Source: F23-D06 sp963643165 (lineage in GTDB: Bacteria; Bacteroidota; Bacteroidia; Bacteroidales; WCHB1-69). Taken from it: a stretch of DNA of 64,000 nucleotides. The DNA lies in assembly GCA_963643165.1 (NCBI GenBank), contig CAVIJD010000003.1, positions 1 through 64,000 on the forward strand, written 5' to 3'. The notes under the pieces are model-generated. The model saw only the letters and a list, made by a program, of their open reading frames with translations. It was not told the origin of the DNA and searched no databases. The translations under genes and the position numbers were made by a program. Shown in pieces: positions 43,666 through 53,109 of the stretch; the first letter of the stretch is position 1, and the number at the start of each line of letters is the position of its first letter.

Positions 43666-44226
43666 ATGGCCAACACGTCAGATCAATATGACGAGATGAT
43701 ACGCTACTGCCAGGAGGTCTTCAATAAGAAGGCCTCCGACTATGGCACGGCGTGGCGCATCCTCCGCACCCCTTCGCTCACCGACCAGATATTCATCAAG
43801 GCGAACCGCGTGCGCAGCATTCAAGAGAAGGGCGAGGCCCGCATCGCCGAGGGCATCATCCCCGAATTTGTCGGAATGGTGAACTATGCCGTCATGGCCT
43901 TGATTCAACTTGAAGTAGGCGTGGCCAACGGTTCTGAACAGGCAATAATGAAGGCCGAAGAGGCTACTGCGCTGTATGCCAAATATATACAGGCTGCAAA
44001 AAGTCTGATGATGAACAAAAACCACGACTATGACGAAGCTTGGCGGCAGATGCGCATCAGCTCCCTGACCGACATCATCCTGATGAAACTGCTCCGCATC
44101 AAGTCTATTGAAGACCACAACGGCGCCACGCTCGTCTCCGAGGGGCTGGACGCCAATTATTATGATATTGTAAATTACGCCATGTTCGCACTCATTCGGC
44201 TTGTGCTTGAGAAAGAGCAACCCTGA
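43666..44226 (+). CDS. DUF1599 protein with two tandem domains
   Basis: 186 residues made of two similar halves. The first has KKASDYGTAWRILRTPSLTD, RVRSIQEKG and EFVGMVNYAVMALIQL. The second (from about residue 104) has KNHDYDEAWRQMRISSLTD, RIKSIEDHN and DIVNYAMFALIRL. Both match DUF1599, which I recall being described as a nucleotide-modification-associated domain; function not proven. It starts three bases after the protease stop, and the DoxX-like gene follows 43 bases later. Confidence 0.87.
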   Translation: MANTSDQYDEMIRYCQEVFNKKASDYGTAWRILRTPSLTDQIFIKANRVRSIQEKGEARIAEGIIPEFVGMVNYAVMALIQLEVGVANGSEQAIMKAEEATALYAKYIQAAKSLMMNKNHDYDEAWRQMRISSLTDIILMKLLRIKSIEDHNGATLVSEGLDANYYDIVNYAMFALIRLVLEKEQP

Positions 44227-44269
44227 CGAGTCTGGACATAGACGTGCTCACCTTTAAAACAATTGCATT

Positions 44270-45445
44270 ATGTCAACGAAAAAAGAACCAATCTGGCTGA
44301 AAATCATCCGAATACTGTTAGGATGTCTATTCCTGTTCTCGAGTTTCACCAAAGCCGTGGACCCTGTCAATTTCGGCATTACCATGAACGACTATTTTGT
44401 CTCGTTCGGGATGGGCTTCCTGCATCCGTTGGCTCAGCTGGCTGCCGTGTGCGCCATCGCCTGCGAGTTTGTGCTGGGCTGTATGCTGCTCCTGCGCATC
44501 AAGGTCAACCTCGCCGCCTGGGGCTATCTGCTCTTCATGACGTTCTTCTTCTTCCTGACACTCTGGCTCGCCGTGGCCGAGTATCTTGAAGTGCATCATA
44601 TCCATGATTTCGGTGTGGTGAAAGACTGCGGCTGCTTCGGACAGGCCGTCAAGATGTCGAATTGGCAGACTTTCCTCAAGAATGTCGTCATCATCATCCC
44701 CACCATCATCGTCTTCGCGAAACGCAAGAAGATCCCGGAAGTAAAATTCAGCGTTGCGGCCCAGTGGCTGCTCATTGTTGTTTTCGCCGCTGTCACCGTC
44801 GTGTTCCAACTACACTGCATCCGCCATCTGCCGCTGATCGACTTTACCGATTGGAAAAAAGGCAAAGATGTGGTCTGCTTCATTGAACAGCCCGCCCAAA
44901 AAGAGGTGATGTTCGTCTATCAAAACAAAGCCGACAACAGCCAAGTCACCCTCTCGCAGGACGAACTGATGGCACAGCCTGACGATTTCTATGAACAATA
45001 CGACTGCGTTGACCGCAAAGACAGTATCATCAAGGAACTGGTGCGCGCCAAGATTGACGGCTTCAATATGCTCGATGCCAACGGCGCCGACCACTCCTAC
45101 GAGCTGGTCAGCCACGACAATACCGCCGACCTTTACGTGCTCTTTGTCCACAACCTCAAAGAGGCCAACCCCAAGGGCATAGCCAAAGCCAAGCAACTGG
45201 CCGCCGACTGCTCCGCCAAGGGCATCGACTTTGTGGCGGTGACAAACTCCTCCGTTGAGGAAATTGAAGCGTTTGTGGAGACCAACGGCATAGAGTTCCC
45301 GCTCTATTACAATCCGATAGACCCCGTGAAAGGACCTTTCATGGTGCGCGATGCCGTGCGCTCAAATCCAGGCCTTATGCTGCTCCGGCAGGGTGTAGTG
45401 GCCGACAAATGGGCATGGCGCGACATTCCCGAAAGTGCAGAATGA
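44270..45445 (+). CDS. DoxX/MauE-like membrane protein (BT_3928 family)
   Basis: 391 residues. The N-terminal half has four membrane segments with RILLGCLFLFSSFTKAVDP and FGVVKDCGCFGQAVKM, the DoxX/MauE pattern with a Cys-Gly-Cys. The C-terminal half looks like a thioredoxin-fold domain (LFVHNLKEANPKGI, then IDFVAVTNSSVEEIEAF, and FMVRDAVRSNPGLMLLRQG) but has no CXXC motif. A role in redox or disulfide chemistry at the membrane is a guess. The stop overlaps the prmC start (ATGA), so the two are probably translated together. Confidence 0.82.
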   Translation: MSTKKEPIWLKIIRILLGCLFLFSSFTKAVDPVNFGITMNDYFVSFGMGFLHPLAQLAAVCAIACEFVLGCMLLLRIKVNLAAWGYLLFMTFFFFLTLWLAVAEYLEVHHIHDFGVVKDCGCFGQAVKMSNWQTFLKNVVIIIPTIIVFAKRKKIPEVKFSVAAQWLLIVVFAAVTVVFQLHCIRHLPLIDFTDWKKGKDVVCFIEQPAQKEVMFVYQNKADNSQVTLSQDELMAQPDDFYEQYDCVDRKDSIIKELVRAKIDGFNMLDANGADHSYELVSHDNTADLYVLFVHNLKEANPKGIAKAKQLAADCSAKGIDFVAVTNSSVEEIEAFVETNGIEFPLYYNPIDPVKGPFMVRDAVRSNPGLMLLRQGVVADKWAWRDIPESAE

Positions 45446-46305
45446 TGACGATAAGGGAATACAAACAACACATCATCCAAACCTTGCAGCCGCTTTACGA
45501 TGCTCGTGAAGCGGCTGCAATTGCAAATCTGTATCTTGGACACAGATTGCAGAAGCCGGCGTACCAGTTGGCACTGCTTGGCAACGAGCCGGTCGAAGCG
45601 GGGCTGTACGGCCAGTTTGAGGCAGACCTGGCGCAACTGCGTGCGGGGTGTCCTGTGCAGTATGTGTTAGGCGAAGCCGAGTTTGACGGGCTCAGTTTCA
45701 AAGTGTCGCCGGCGGTGCTCATCCCGCGCCCTGAAACCGAAGAGTTAGTGGCACTGGCCGTTGAACGGCTGCAAGGCAAAGCGAGTCCGACGGTGTGGGA
45801 CCTTGGCACGGGCAGCGGCTGCATAGCGGTGGCCGTGGCCAAAAGGTTGCCCCAAGCGCGCGTCTATGCTACCGACATCTCGGAGGCTGCACTGCTTGTG
45901 GCACGCGACAACGCCCGCATGAACGGTGCCGACGTGACCTTTGCGCAGCACGACATGGAGGATGTTGCCGGCCTGCCTTTTGCCGGCGTGACTTTCGACC
46001 TGCTGGTCAGCAACCCGCCCTACATACCCCAAAGTGCGGCGGACAGTCTGCATGCCAACGTGCGCGACTATGAGCCGCACGAGGCCTTGTTTGTGCCCGA
46101 CAGTCAACCATTGGCTTTCTACGAGATGGTCGGCGTCATTGGGAGCAAGTGCCTGCGACCCGGCGGATGCGTGTGTGCCGAGACCTACGAAACCTTCCAC
46201 GACGGGCTGCGCGACCTGTTTGGCAGGCTGGGGTACAGTGACTTCGTCTCCTTGAACGACCTCAACGGCCGAAAACGGATGGTGGTGGCAAGCATGCCCC
46301 ATTAA
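45442..46305 (+). CDS. prmC: Release factor glutamine methyltransferase PrmC (HemK)
   Basis: 287 residues. PrmC methylates the GGQ glutamine of release factors RF1 and RF2, using SAM. Seen: LIPRPETEELV, the SAM motif WDLGTGSGCIAVAVA, and the catalytic NPPY at residues 191-194. ATG 45442 overlaps the preceding stop; a second ATG follows at once and could also be used. Confidence 0.95.
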   Translation: MMTIREYKQHIIQTLQPLYDAREAAAIANLYLGHRLQKPAYQLALLGNEPVEAGLYGQFEADLAQLRAGCPVQYVLGEAEFDGLSFKVSPAVLIPRPETEELVALAVERLQGKASPTVWDLGTGSGCIAVAVAKRLPQARVYATDISEAALLVARDNARMNGADVTFAQHDMEDVAGLPFAGVTFDLLVSNPPYIPQSAADSLHANVRDYEPHEALFVPDSQPLAFYEMVGVIGSKCLRPGGCVCAETYETFHDGLRDLFGRLGYSDFVSLNDLNGRKRMVVASMPH

Positions 46306-46343
46306 AGCGCTTGCTCATTTTTTTCGCCTCTGCACAATTTTTG

Positions 46344-46351
46344 TATCTTTG
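46344..46351 (+). promoter_or_regulatory. -7 box for trpS
   Basis: TATCTTTG, 39 bases before the trpS ATG. Confidence 0.7.
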
Positions 46352-46390
46352 CGCCCTTTTAGTGCATTAAAAGAATAATAACCGATTGTT

Positions 46391-47392
46391 ATGAAAAAAG
46401 ACATAGTAGTCAGCGGAATCAGGCCCACGGGTTTCCTGCATTTAGGCAATTATTTCGGGGCGTTGCGTAATTTCATCCGAATGCAGGAAGAGAACGAATG
46501 TTACTTCTTCATAGCGGATTACCATTCGCTTACCACGCATCCCACCCCCTCCGACCTGCAGGACAATGTCCGCAATATCCTTATAGACTACATCGCCGCC
46601 GGTCTCGACCCTGAGAAAGCCACGATTTATGTGCAGAGCGATGTGCCGCAAGTGTGCGAACTCAGCCTCCTGCTCTCTATGAACGTCTATGTGGGTGAAC
46701 TGCAACGCGTGGCCTCTTTCAAGGAGAAAGTACGCCGCAACCCTAATAATGTCAATGCCGGACTGCTCTGCTATCCCGTGCTGATGGCCGCCGACATTCT
46801 GCTGCACCACGCCGACAAGGTGCCCGTTGGCAAAGACCAGGAACAGCACCTGGAGATGACGCGCGACTATGCCCAACGCTTCAACCGCATCTATGGCCAC
46901 GACTATTTCACCCTGCCCGTGGCCTATAACTTTGGGCAAGAACTGGTGAAAATTCCCGGACTCGACGGCTCTACCAAGATGTCGAAGTCGGACAACGAGG
47001 GGGCTTGCATCTTCCTGTCTGACAAGCCGGAAGTTATCCGCAAAAAGATTATGCGCGCCGTGTCAGACAGTGGGCCTACAGAACCCGGACAGCCTAAGTC
47101 GCAGGCGGTTGAAAACCTGTTTGCCCTCATGCGCGCCGTGTCCGCACCCGAAACGGTACAGCATTTTGAGGAGTGCTACCAGTCGTGCCAGATCCGATAC
47201 GGCGACATGAAAAAGCAACTTGCCGAAGACATGATTGCCTTTGTGCAGCCCATCTATGAGCGCATTCTTGAACTGCGTTCCAAGAACGACTACATCTCGA
47301 AAGTGGCTCGCCAAGGCGCCGAAAGGGCCCGAGAAAGCGCCGCCAAGACGGTGAAAGAGGTGAGGGAGATAATCGGCTTTAAACCGCTCTGA
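46391..47392 (+). CDS. trpS: Tryptophanyl-tRNA synthetase
   Basis: 333 residues. Class I synthetase charging tRNA-Trp. The HIGH-type motif is HLGN at residues 17-20 (RPTGFLHLGNYFGALRNFI) and the KMSKS loop is at 196-200. The VLMAADILLHHADKVPVGKD segment is typical. It has its own promoter and is followed eight bases later by the VWA-like gene. Confidence 0.96.
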   Translation: MKKDIVVSGIRPTGFLHLGNYFGALRNFIRMQEENECYFFIADYHSLTTHPTPSDLQDNVRNILIDYIAAGLDPEKATIYVQSDVPQVCELSLLLSMNVYVGELQRVASFKEKVRRNPNNVNAGLLCYPVLMAADILLHHADKVPVGKDQEQHLEMTRDYAQRFNRIYGHDYFTLPVAYNFGQELVKIPGLDGSTKMSKSDNEGACIFLSDKPEVIRKKIMRAVSDSGPTEPGQPKSQAVENLFALMRAVSAPETVQHFEECYQSCQIRYGDMKKQLAEDMIAFVQPIYERILELRSKNDYISKVARQGAERARESAAKTVKEVREIIGFKPL

Positions 47393-47400
47393 CAGCTGCC

Positions 47401-49500
47401 ATGGCTCTATTGACCGGACATACCCTGTGGCTTCTTCCGCTCGTCCTGCTCGTCGGGGCGGGTTATGCCATGTTCCTCTATTTCAGGAATGACAACGTGG
47501 TGTTTGAGCGAAAGCCCAAAATCGTGATGGCAGTCCTCCGCGGAATCTCTATGTCACTGATCGCTTTCCTGCTCCTCGCGCCGATGCTCATGATGACGGT
47601 CAAGCAGACCGAAAAACCGGTGGTGGTAGTGGCGGTTGACAACAGCGAATCGCTCGGCGCGACGGCCGACTCCGCCTATTACCGCAACGGCGGCTATCAG
47701 AAGGATGTCCAGAAACTGATCGATGCACTCGGCGACGGCTATGAGGTGCGCCCTTATCTTGTGGGCGACCGCCCCATGCCCGTGGAGGAGGGCCAAAACC
47801 TTGAGGTCGATTTGTCAGACAAGACCACCGACCTTGCCACCATGTTTGAGCAGACTGAAATGCTCTATTCCGGGACGAACATCGGCGCCGTGGTCATGAT
47901 TTCGGACGGCATCTACAATACGGGCGCAAATCCTTATTATAGAGCTTCAAAGGCTGGGTGCCCCGTCTATACGGTCGGGCTCGGCAATACCGAATTTCCT
48001 GTTGACCTCAGCTTCGCTGACGTGAAAACCAACCGGCAGGCACTCAAGGGCAATATGTTTCCTGTTGAACTGAAAGTGTCCGCCGGAAAACTGTCGGGAA
48101 AGTCGGCGGAATTGACCGTTTTTGAGGGAGACGAACGGCTGTACAGCAAGAACATCGCCATCTCGGGCAACCGTTTCTTTGAGACCGTTCGGTTCAGCCT
48201 CGAGGCCAAGAGTGCCGGCATACACCGCTACCGCGCTGAACTTACAGAGTTGGAGGGCGAAATCACCCACAAGAACAACCACATTCAGTTTTTCATAGAA
48301 GTCATTGAGGCTAAAGACAAAATAGCCATAGTCTATAATTCTCCCCACCCCGACATAGCCGCCATCGGCGAAGCCTTGGCCTTGACTGAAAACTATGACG
48401 TTGAGGTGGCATCAGCGGCTGACTTCAAAGGGAACGCCGCCGACTACAGTCTGATTATCCTGCACCAACTGCCGTCACGCGCAAATCCGTCCTCTAACCT
48501 GCTCTCGCAGATGCGCAAAAGCAACGTGCCGGCATTGTATGTCATCGGGCAGCAGACCGACCTGAACGCATTCAACGCGCTGAATGCCGGACTGACGGTG
48601 GCGCAAAACGGCACGCTGCTCAACAACGCCATGCCGCTCCTGAACGACAACTTCACGCTGTTCACTTGTTCTGAAGAGATGAGGCAGGTCTATAAACAAC
48701 TGCCGCCTGTAAAAACCGTGTTCGGAACCTACAAGACCGCGGTTTCCGCTGAAGTGTTCTTGTATCAGAAAATCAGCGGCGTCGAAACGAAATACCCGCT
48801 GGTGCTGTTCAACGGCAGGGACGGCATGAAAAGTGGTGTCATTGCCGGTTCCGGCATTTGGATGTGGAAACTGTATGACTATATGTATGCCGGCAACCAT
48901 GACGCATTCAATGAAACGGTGCAGAAAATAGCCCAATACTTGGCGGTAAAGGGCGACAAAAGCCAGTTTAGAGTCCATCACCAAGATGTAATTGCCGAAA
49001 ACATGCCCGTGGAGTTCACGGCAGAGCTCTTCAACGACAGTTATGAGCTGATCAATGAGCCCGACGTGAAATTGTCGGTGAAAGGTGGCGGCGACACGCT
49101 TTATGAGGCGCAATTCTCCAAACAGAACAACGGATATTACCTCGACATGGGAGAACTGCCGTCCGGGAACTACTCGTGGACCGCAACTACGGAGATAGGA
49201 AACAGGCGATTAGAGAAAAAAGGGCATTTTGCCGTGCAGCCCGTGGTGGTGGAAACGGCCAATTTGGTGGCCGACCACGAATTGCTGAAAAATATGGCCT
49301 CGGCCACAGGCGGACGATTCTTCACACAGGCGGAGATGCAGAACGTTGCGCAAGAAATCAAGGCAAATGACAACATCAAGCCTATCGCGTCGTACCGGAA
49401 AAAGTACAGTGTGCTGCTCAATTCGCCGTGGTATCTGGCTGCCATAGTGTTGCTTTTGGGCATAGAATGGTTTTTGCGGAAATGGAACGGCGGTTATTGA
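47401..49500 (+). CDS. Membrane-anchored VWA-like protein
   Basis: 699 residues. Two membrane segments at the N-terminus (about 8-27 and 43-66), then a von Willebrand A-like region with VVVVAVDNSESLGATADSA, in which D-x-S-x-S is altered to D-N-S-E-S, and VVMISDGIYNTGANPYY. Further on are beta-rich domains and a DVEVASAADFKG / LIILHQLPSR segment, and a last membrane segment (YLAAIVLLLGIEWFLRKWNG). This is the layout of BatA/BatB-like or DUF4159-cluster proteins in Bacteroidota. It precedes the DUF4159 gene. Role unknown. Confidence 0.8.
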   Translation: MALLTGHTLWLLPLVLLVGAGYAMFLYFRNDNVVFERKPKIVMAVLRGISMSLIAFLLLAPMLMMTVKQTEKPVVVVAVDNSESLGATADSAYYRNGGYQKDVQKLIDALGDGYEVRPYLVGDRPMPVEEGQNLEVDLSDKTTDLATMFEQTEMLYSGTNIGAVVMISDGIYNTGANPYYRASKAGCPVYTVGLGNTEFPVDLSFADVKTNRQALKGNMFPVELKVSAGKLSGKSAELTVFEGDERLYSKNIAISGNRFFETVRFSLEAKSAGIHRYRAELTELEGEITHKNNHIQFFIEVIEAKDKIAIVYNSPHPDIAAIGEALALTENYDVEVASAADFKGNAADYSLIILHQLPSRANPSSNLLSQMRKSNVPALYVIGQQTDLNAFNALNAGLTVAQNGTLLNNAMPLLNDNFTLFTCSEEMRQVYKQLPPVKTVFGTYKTAVSAEVFLYQKISGVETKYPLVLFNGRDGMKSGVIAGSGIWMWKLYDYMYAGNHDAFNETVQKIAQYLAVKGDKSQFRVHHQDVIAENMPVEFTAELFNDSYELINEPDVKLSVKGGGDTLYEAQFSKQNNGYYLDMGELPSGNYSWTATTEIGNRRLEKKGHFAVQPVVVETANLVADHELLKNMASATGGRFFTQAEMQNVAQEIKANDNIKPIASYRKKYSVLLNSPWYLAAIVLLLGIEWFLRKWNGGY

Positions 49501-49535
49501 TGTCGAGAATGAAAGAATCGAAAAACAGGATGAAT

Positions 49536-50180
49536 ATGAAAAGAACCGGGCTTTTATCCTTGCTGTTGATGGCCACAATGCTGCTTTCGGCGCAGCAGTT
49601 GGCGTTGCTGAAATACAGTGGCGGCGGCGACTGGTATGCCAATCCCACATCGCTCCCCAATCTCATAAAGTTCTGCAACCAGAATTTGGGCATGTCTTTG
49701 GATGCCAAGCCTGCCACGGTGGATGTGGGCAGCGCCGACATCTTCCAGTACCCGTATGTGCATGCCACGGGGCATGGCAACATCGTGTTCAGCGATGCCG
49801 AGGCGGAGAACCTGCGCCGGTATCTCATAGCCGGCGGCTTCTTCCATGCTGACGACAACTATGGCCTGTCACCATTCATCCGGAAAGAGATGAAGAAAGT
49901 GTTCCCTGAGCTCGAACTGGTGGAAGTGCCTTTCAGCCATCCCATATTTCACCAAAAATACGACTTCCCCAACGGGTTGCCTAAGATCCACGAGCACGAC
50001 AACAAGTCGCCGCAGGCGTTCGCGTTGTTTTGGGAGGGGAGGATGGTATTCCTGTTCACATACGAGTGTGACCTTGGCGACGGCTGGGAAGACTATACCG
50101 TGCATAAAGACACTGAAGCCACGCGCACCAAGGCGTTGAAGATGGGGGCGAACATCTTGCAGTACGTCTTCACCCGGTAG
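49536..50180 (+). CDS. DUF4159 domain protein
   Basis: 214 residues from ATG 49536, which opens a signal peptide (MKRTGLLSLLLMATMLLSAQ). The domain includes YSGGGDWYANPTSLPNLIKF, YPYVHATGHGNIVFSDAEAE and RRYLIAGGFFHADDNYGLSP, the DUF4159 pattern, and FFHADDNYG is highly typical. Earlier in-frame ATGs at 49500 (overlapping the preceding stop) and 49530 are possible. DUF4159 genes usually travel with VWA-type membrane proteins, as here. Confidence 0.87.
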   Translation: MKRTGLLSLLLMATMLLSAQQLALLKYSGGGDWYANPTSLPNLIKFCNQNLGMSLDAKPATVDVGSADIFQYPYVHATGHGNIVFSDAEAENLRRYLIAGGFFHADDNYGLSPFIRKEMKKVFPELELVEVPFSHPIFHQKYDFPNGLPKIHEHDNKSPQAFALFWEGRMVFLFTYECDLGDGWEDYTVHKDTEATRTKALKMGANILQYVFTR

Positions 50181-50227
50181 GTGGAAAGAAAAATATTTGC
50201 GCACAGCGTGTTGGATTAAAAAAAGTG

Positions 50228-50235
50228 TATATTTG
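50228..50235 (+). promoter_or_regulatory. -7 box for the ribosomal protein operon
   Basis: TATATTTG. The 12-base sequence ATATTTGCGCAC occurs here (50229-50240) and also at 50193-50204, but only this copy has the full TAnnTTTG form. It is 122 bases upstream of the rplC ATG. Confidence 0.6.
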
Positions 50236-50267
50236 CGCACTTGTTGCAATAAACCAAATTGTGTTCA

Positions 50268-50292
50268 TAACTGTCTTATTGGCAAACAGTTA
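50268..50292 (+). other. Hairpin in the rplC leader
   Basis: TAACTGT pairs with ACAGTTA around an 11-base loop, in the 5' leader between the promoter box and rplC. It could take part in autogenous control of the operon; this is only a suggestion. Confidence 0.4.
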
Positions 50293-50356
50293 GCGAAAAA
50301 CGGGGTTTATTGTAAATGTAGCGAAAGACACTTTAAAATTCATAAATCAACAAAAA

Positions 50357-50986
50357 ATGTCAGGATTAATAGGAAAAAAAATTGGGATGACTAGCATCTA
50401 TGATGCCTCCGGCAAGATAGTGCCGTGCACAGTACTAGAGGCTGGTCCTTGCGTCGTTACGCAAGTCAAGACCGTCGAGAAGGACGGCTACAGTGCAATC
50501 CAATTGGGTTATGACGAGAAGAAAGAAAAGAACACCACGAAGCCTTTGAAGGGTCATTTTGCAAAGGCCGGCACCACGCCGAAGAAGATTCTCCGCGAGT
50601 TCACCCGTTTTGAGGAGGGTTCAAAGAAGAAATTCGGTGAGGTTCTGGACGTGACCGTGTTTTCAGAAGGCGAGTTCGTTGACGTGAGCGGCATTTCCAA
50701 GGGTAAAGGTTTCCAGGGCGTTGTGAAACGTCATGGTTTCGGTGGTGTAGGCGACGCCACGCACGGCCAGCACAACCGTTTGAGAGCTCCCGGTTCAATG
50801 GGTGCGTCTTCGTATCCTTCCCGCGTGTTCAAGGGAATGCGCATGGCAGGTCAGATGGGCAATGCCAAGGTTAAGGTCATCAACCTCCAGATTTTGAAAA
50901 TCGTCAAGGAGAAGAATTTATTAGTAGTAAAAGGTTCCGTACCCGGAGCAAATGGATCTTATATAATTATTGAAAGATGGAGCTAA
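50357..50986 (+). CDS. rplC: 50S ribosomal protein L3
   Basis: 209 residues. The N-terminus MSGLIGKKIGMTSIYD and the centre FVDVSGISKGKGFQGVVKRH with the HGFGGVGDATHGQHNRLRAP loop are typical of L3. It is the first gene of the operon here, where rpsJ normally comes first. It overlaps rplD by ten bases. Confidence 0.97.
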   Translation: MSGLIGKKIGMTSIYDASGKIVPCTVLEAGPCVVTQVKTVEKDGYSAIQLGYDEKKEKNTTKPLKGHFAKAGTTPKKILREFTRFEEGSKKKFGEVLDVTVFSEGEFVDVSGISKGKGFQGVVKRHGFGGVGDATHGQHNRLRAPGSMGASSYPSRVFKGMRMAGQMGNAKVKVINLQILKIVKEKNLLVVKGSVPGANGSYIIIERWS

Positions 50987-51606
50987 AAGTATATAAAACA
51001 GACGGCAGCGAGGCTGCAAGAACGGTCACATTGAACGACCGCATCTTCAATGTAGAACCTAACGATCATGCTATTTGGCTTGACGTGAAGCAATATTTGG
51101 CAAACCAGAGACAAGGCACCCACAATACCCTTGAGCGTTCTGCCGTTTCGGGCAGCACACGCAAGCTGAAAAGACAGAAGGGTACTGGCGGTGCGCGTGC
51201 CGGCAGCATCAAGAGCCCGACCATCAGAGGCGGCGCCACCGTGTTCGGCCCTCATCCGAGAGACTACTCTTTCAAGCTCAACAAAAAGCTGAAAAGACTG
51301 GCCCGTTTCTCCGCATTTACCTACAAACAGAGAGAAGGCAACATCACCGTTGTGGAAGATTTCAGTTTTGACGCTCCTAAGACGAAAGCTTACAAGGCAG
51401 TGCTCAAGAACCTGAACCTCGAAGGCCAGAAGACGCTCCTGCTTCTTCCTGAAGCCAACCAAAACGTGTTCCTTTCCGCCCGCAATCTTCCGAAAACGAA
51501 GGTCATGCGCGCCGGCGAAGCCAACACCTACCACGTGATGAACGCCAAACATCTCATCATCTGCGAAGGCAGCCTGCCTGAGCTTGACAAAATGTTAGGC
51601 GAATAA
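50977..51606 (+). CDS. rplD: 50S ribosomal protein L4
   Basis: 209 residues. KRQKGTGGARAGSIKSPTIR and the following GGATVFGPHPRDY are the L4 signature extended loop. In other bacteria L4 is the autogenous regulator of the S10 operon. It overlaps rplC and is followed 26 bases later by rplW. Confidence 0.97.
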   Translation: MELKVYKTDGSEAARTVTLNDRIFNVEPNDHAIWLDVKQYLANQRQGTHNTLERSAVSGSTRKLKRQKGTGGARAGSIKSPTIRGGATVFGPHPRDYSFKLNKKLKRLARFSAFTYKQREGNITVVEDFSFDAPKTKAYKAVLKNLNLEGQKTLLLLPEANQNVFLSARNLPKTKVMRAGEANTYHVMNAKHLIICEGSLPELDKMLGE

Positions 51607-51632
51607 TTTCAAAACCTTTAAAAGAGAAGAAA

Positions 51633-51923
51633 ATGAGCATCATTATAAAACCCATCATCAGCGAGAAAATGACGCAGACGGCCGAGAAATACAACCGTTA
51701 TGGTTTCATGGTGACCCGTGAGGCAACCAAGCCCGAAATCAAACGCGAGATTGAGGCAGTCTATGGTGTAAAAGTAGTCCGCGTTAATACTTTGATCCAG
51801 CGCGGGAAAGTCACGAACCGCAACACAAAAGCCGGCGTCATAACAGGTCAGAAGAACAATTTCAAGAAGGCCTACGTGTTCGTGGATAAGGATCAAAAAA
51901 TTGATTTTTATAGTAATATTTAA
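51633..51923 (+). CDS. rplW: 50S ribosomal protein L23
   Basis: 96 residues. IIIKPIISEKMT at the start and the FMVTREATKPEIKREIEAVY segment are typical of L23. It lies at the polypeptide exit and is a docking site for trigger factor, which is encoded at 58.9 kb. Confidence 0.95.
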   Translation: MSIIIKPIISEKMTQTAEKYNRYGFMVTREATKPEIKREIEAVYGVKVVRVNTLIQRGKVTNRNTKAGVITGQKNNFKKAYVFVDKDQKIDFYSNI

Positions 51924-51929
51924 AAAAAG

Positions 51930-52754
51930 ATGGCATTAAAGAAGTACAAACCAGTAACGCCGGGTCAGCGCTTTAAAGTAATCAGCGCATTTGATGACAT
52001 TACCACCAGCACGCCCGAAAAGAGCTTGCTGTGTCCGAAACACAGGACAGGCGGAAGAAACAACAGTGGTAAAATGACGGTCCGCTACCGCGGCGGCGGC
52101 CACAAACAGATGTACCGTATCATTGACTTCAAACGCAACAAGGACGGTATCCCCGCAACAGTGAAGACTATCGAGTACGACCCTAACCGCTCCGCTCGCA
52201 TCGCTTTGGTTTTTTATGCAGACGGCGAGAAACGCTACATCGTGGCTCCCCACGGTCTTAAGGTCGGTCAAGTTATCGTCAGCGGTTCAGGCGTGTCCCC
52301 TGACCTTGGCAACTGCCTCCCTGTAGGTGAAGTTCCTTTCGGCTCTATCATCCACAATATCGAGATGTGCCCGGGCCAAGGCGCCAAGATCGCCCGCAGC
52401 GCCGGCTCCTACGCCCAGCTGATGTCACGCGACGGTAAATATGCCATCATCAAACTGCCCTCAGGCGAAACCCGTATGATCCTCTGCGCCTGCAAGGCTA
52501 CCATCGGTATCGTCTCTAACGGCGACCACAGCCTCGAGGTGTCCGGCAAGGCCGGCAGAAGCCGCTGGCTCGGCAGACGCCCGCGCAACCGCGGCGTCGT
52601 CATGAACCCGGTTGACCACCCGATGGGCGGTGGCGAAGGCCGTGCTTCCGGTGGACATCCCCGTACCCGCAAAGGCATTCCTTCCAAGGGCTACAAGACA
52701 AGACACCCGAAGAAGAATTCTACGCAGTATATTATCGAAAGAAGAAAGAAATAA
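51930..52754 (+). CDS. rplB: 50S ribosomal protein L2
   Basis: 274 residues, normal length. Seen: MALKKYKPVTPGQR, RYRGGGHKQMYRIIDFKRNK, and MNPVDHPMGGGEGRASGGHP near the C-terminus, including the conserved His of the peptidyl transferase region. Six bases after rplW. Confidence 0.97.
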   Translation: MALKKYKPVTPGQRFKVISAFDDITTSTPEKSLLCPKHRTGGRNNSGKMTVRYRGGGHKQMYRIIDFKRNKDGIPATVKTIEYDPNRSARIALVFYADGEKRYIVAPHGLKVGQVIVSGSGVSPDLGNCLPVGEVPFGSIIHNIEMCPGQGAKIARSAGSYAQLMSRDGKYAIIKLPSGETRMILCACKATIGIVSNGDHSLEVSGKAGRSRWLGRRPRNRGVVMNPVDHPMGGGEGRASGGHPRTRKGIPSKGYKTRHPKKNSTQYIIERRKK

Positions 52755-52771
52755 TCTAAAATCCCTAAACT

Positions 52772-53050
52772 ATGAGTCGTTCATTAAAAAAAGGTCCTTA
52801 TATTCATTACAAACTGGAACAACGTGTGATTGCCGCTCAGGAATCCGGCAAGAAAAGCACTATCAAGACCTGGTCTCGCGCCTCGATGATCTCTCCCGAC
52901 TTCGTCGGTCTGACTATCGCTGTGCATAACGGCAATAAGTTCATTCCTGTCTATGTTACTGAAAATATGGTCGGTCATAAACTCGGCGAGTTCGCCCCGA
53001 CACGTATCTTCAGAGGACACGCAGGAAGCAAGGACAAGGGCTCCAGATAA
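52772..53050 (+). CDS. rpsS: 30S ribosomal protein S19
   Basis: 92 residues. MSRSLKKGPYIHYKLEQRV and TENMVGHKLGEFAPTRIFRG are typical of S19. It is the last gene of the operon here; rplV and rpsC, which normally follow, are absent and a terminator comes 59 bases later. Confidence 0.96.
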   Translation: MSRSLKKGPYIHYKLEQRVIAAQESGKKSTIKTWSRASMISPDFVGLTIAVHNGNKFIPVYVTENMVGHKLGEFAPTRIFRGHAGSKDKGSR

Positions 53051-53109
53051 TTCCTGAAGATTATTTTCTTCAATCTTTCGACAAATTACATTTTTTTGGA
53101 ATTTATTAT

